Shown: piece by piece, positions 63,523 through 64,000 of the stretch
Layout of the letters: every line of letters starts with the position of its first letter
Position numbering within the stretch: position 1 is the stretch's first letter
DNA from: CAZVWQ01 sp964631275
GTDB taxonomy: Bacteria > Patescibacteriota > JACMRA01
NCBI GenBank assembly: GCA_964631275.1
Contig: CAZVWQ010000002.1
Span: 38,054 to 102,053, forward strand
DNA: 64,000 bases
Direction: 5' to 3'
Translations under genes and position numbers: made by a program
The notes under the pieces: model-generated
Seen by the model: the letters and a program-made list of their open reading frames with translations, nothing else
Told to the model about the DNA's origin: nothing
Database searches by the model: none

Positions 63523-63690
63523 TCCCACAGCCTCTCTCATCTCCTCCACCTTCCTCCTGGCATACTCCACCACATCTTTAATCACGATTTTTTGAGTGGC
63601 GGAAAATTTGCGGTTTGCATTTGGTCGTAGCTTGGTTGGTTGTTTTGGGTTGGGAGTTGGATGTTTAATTCATCAGCATCTTTTGTATAA
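63523..63690 (-). pseudogene. Frameshifted gene fragment
   Basis: Peptide KDADELNIQLPTQNNQPSYD in one frame continues as TQKIVIKDVVEYARRKVEEM in another, ending REAVGR and TGA. It is less AT-rich than its surroundings. A decayed C-terminal fragment of unknown parent. Confidence 0.4.
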
Positions 63691-63849
63691 AAATTTCTGA
63701 AATAAGTAATCACAAAAAAATTCCAACCATCAATATATAGTAATATGTAAATTTTTCATCCCTGTTTACATTTTTCACAAAAACTTAAGAGGAAAAAGAT
63801 TATTGAATTTTTGATGTGGAGTGAGGTTTTTAATTCCTTGATGGGTTCT

Positions 63850-63940
63850 TTAGTCTTGTCCTCTAACTCAGATTTACAGGACTTTGACCCATAAAATAGC
63901 TCTTAATCAAGAGTAAAAATAGGTTTTGAGAGATGATTTT
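63850..63940 (-). repeat. Intergenic repeat family C, copy 4
   Basis: Inverted copy (TAGTCTTGTCCTC to GGTTTTGAGAGATGA). An H-type end (TAGACCTCTTGC) begins eight bases later and runs off the window. No intact gene is seen between 63266 and 64000. Confidence 0.6.
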
Positions 63941-64000
63941 TGTCTATTAGACCTCTTGCGATTTAACTACTATCCAACTCAAAATTATATATTCCTGAAA

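Overview
The window is very AT-rich, gene-sparse DNA with small single-copy housekeeping genes, a reduced gene set and many surface or secreted proteins of unknown family. It most resembles a member of the Patescibacteria (Candidate Phyla Radiation). This placement is inferred from gene content and style: a ThrRS without the TGS domain, a giant envelope hydrolase, many orphan membrane proteins, and starts with no Shine-Dalgarno sequence. No rRNA is present to confirm it, and the exact lineage is open. Stop codon use is skewed. Of 48 intact genes whose stops I read, 32 end in TAA, 15 in TAG and only one (vapB) in TGA. No conserved gene carries an in-frame TGA.

Layout. 0.7-9.4 kb: secreted protein, AEC permease, MurE-like ligase, glutamate dehydrogenase, HU, a decayed IS630 element with its miniature derivative, rpsT, and tRNA-Gly. 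9.7-12.6 kb: GDP-mannose dehydratase and L-aspartate oxidase. 12.9-20.5 kb: the thrS locus, the most unusual part. It has (i) a candidate threonine leader-peptide attenuator; (ii) a RhuM-like chimera and an AlaX editing protein, both with thrS-like starts; (iii) a threonyl-tRNA synthetase carrying an in-frame DUF559 nuclease element flanked by inverted palindromic repeats; (iv) an R-M cassette and a second cassette inserted one after the other at the thrS 3' end, each followed by a displaced copy of the thrS tail. 20.5-26 kb: accessory DNA with a DUF3137 protein, a VapBC pair, two tRNA halves in permuted order, a pseudogene, and an unidentified structured RNA of about 425 nt with its own promoter and terminator on the minus strand.

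26.6-32.1 kb: a nucleotide/arginine block (fused pyrF-pyrE, argG, cytosine-deaminase-like amidohydrolase) with a second PIN toxin pair. 32.5-41.2 kb: FecR-domain protein, Gln/Asn-rich protein, adenosine deaminase, ComM, and a Ser/Asp-rich surface protein. 41.5-51 kb: a minus-strand cluster starting with a 2352-residue membrane-anchored protein that combines two lysozyme-like, two M15-like and one M23 module, followed by a membrane protein, a YgjP-type metallopeptidase and a phytoene/squalene synthase. 52-63.3 kb: PA14-like secreted protein, LepB, truncated UvrD, Wzz-like protein, rhomboid protease, Fmt, DUF1993 protein, SerRS and a secreted protein. The last 0.7 kb holds gene fragments and an IS end.

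The long intergenic gaps are not empty. They hold at least eight families of AT-rich repeats of about 90-130 bp, several with TA-type terminal inverted repeats, often next to or inside one another (families A-H below). Several promoters sit so close to start codons that mRNAs are probably leaderless or nearly so.
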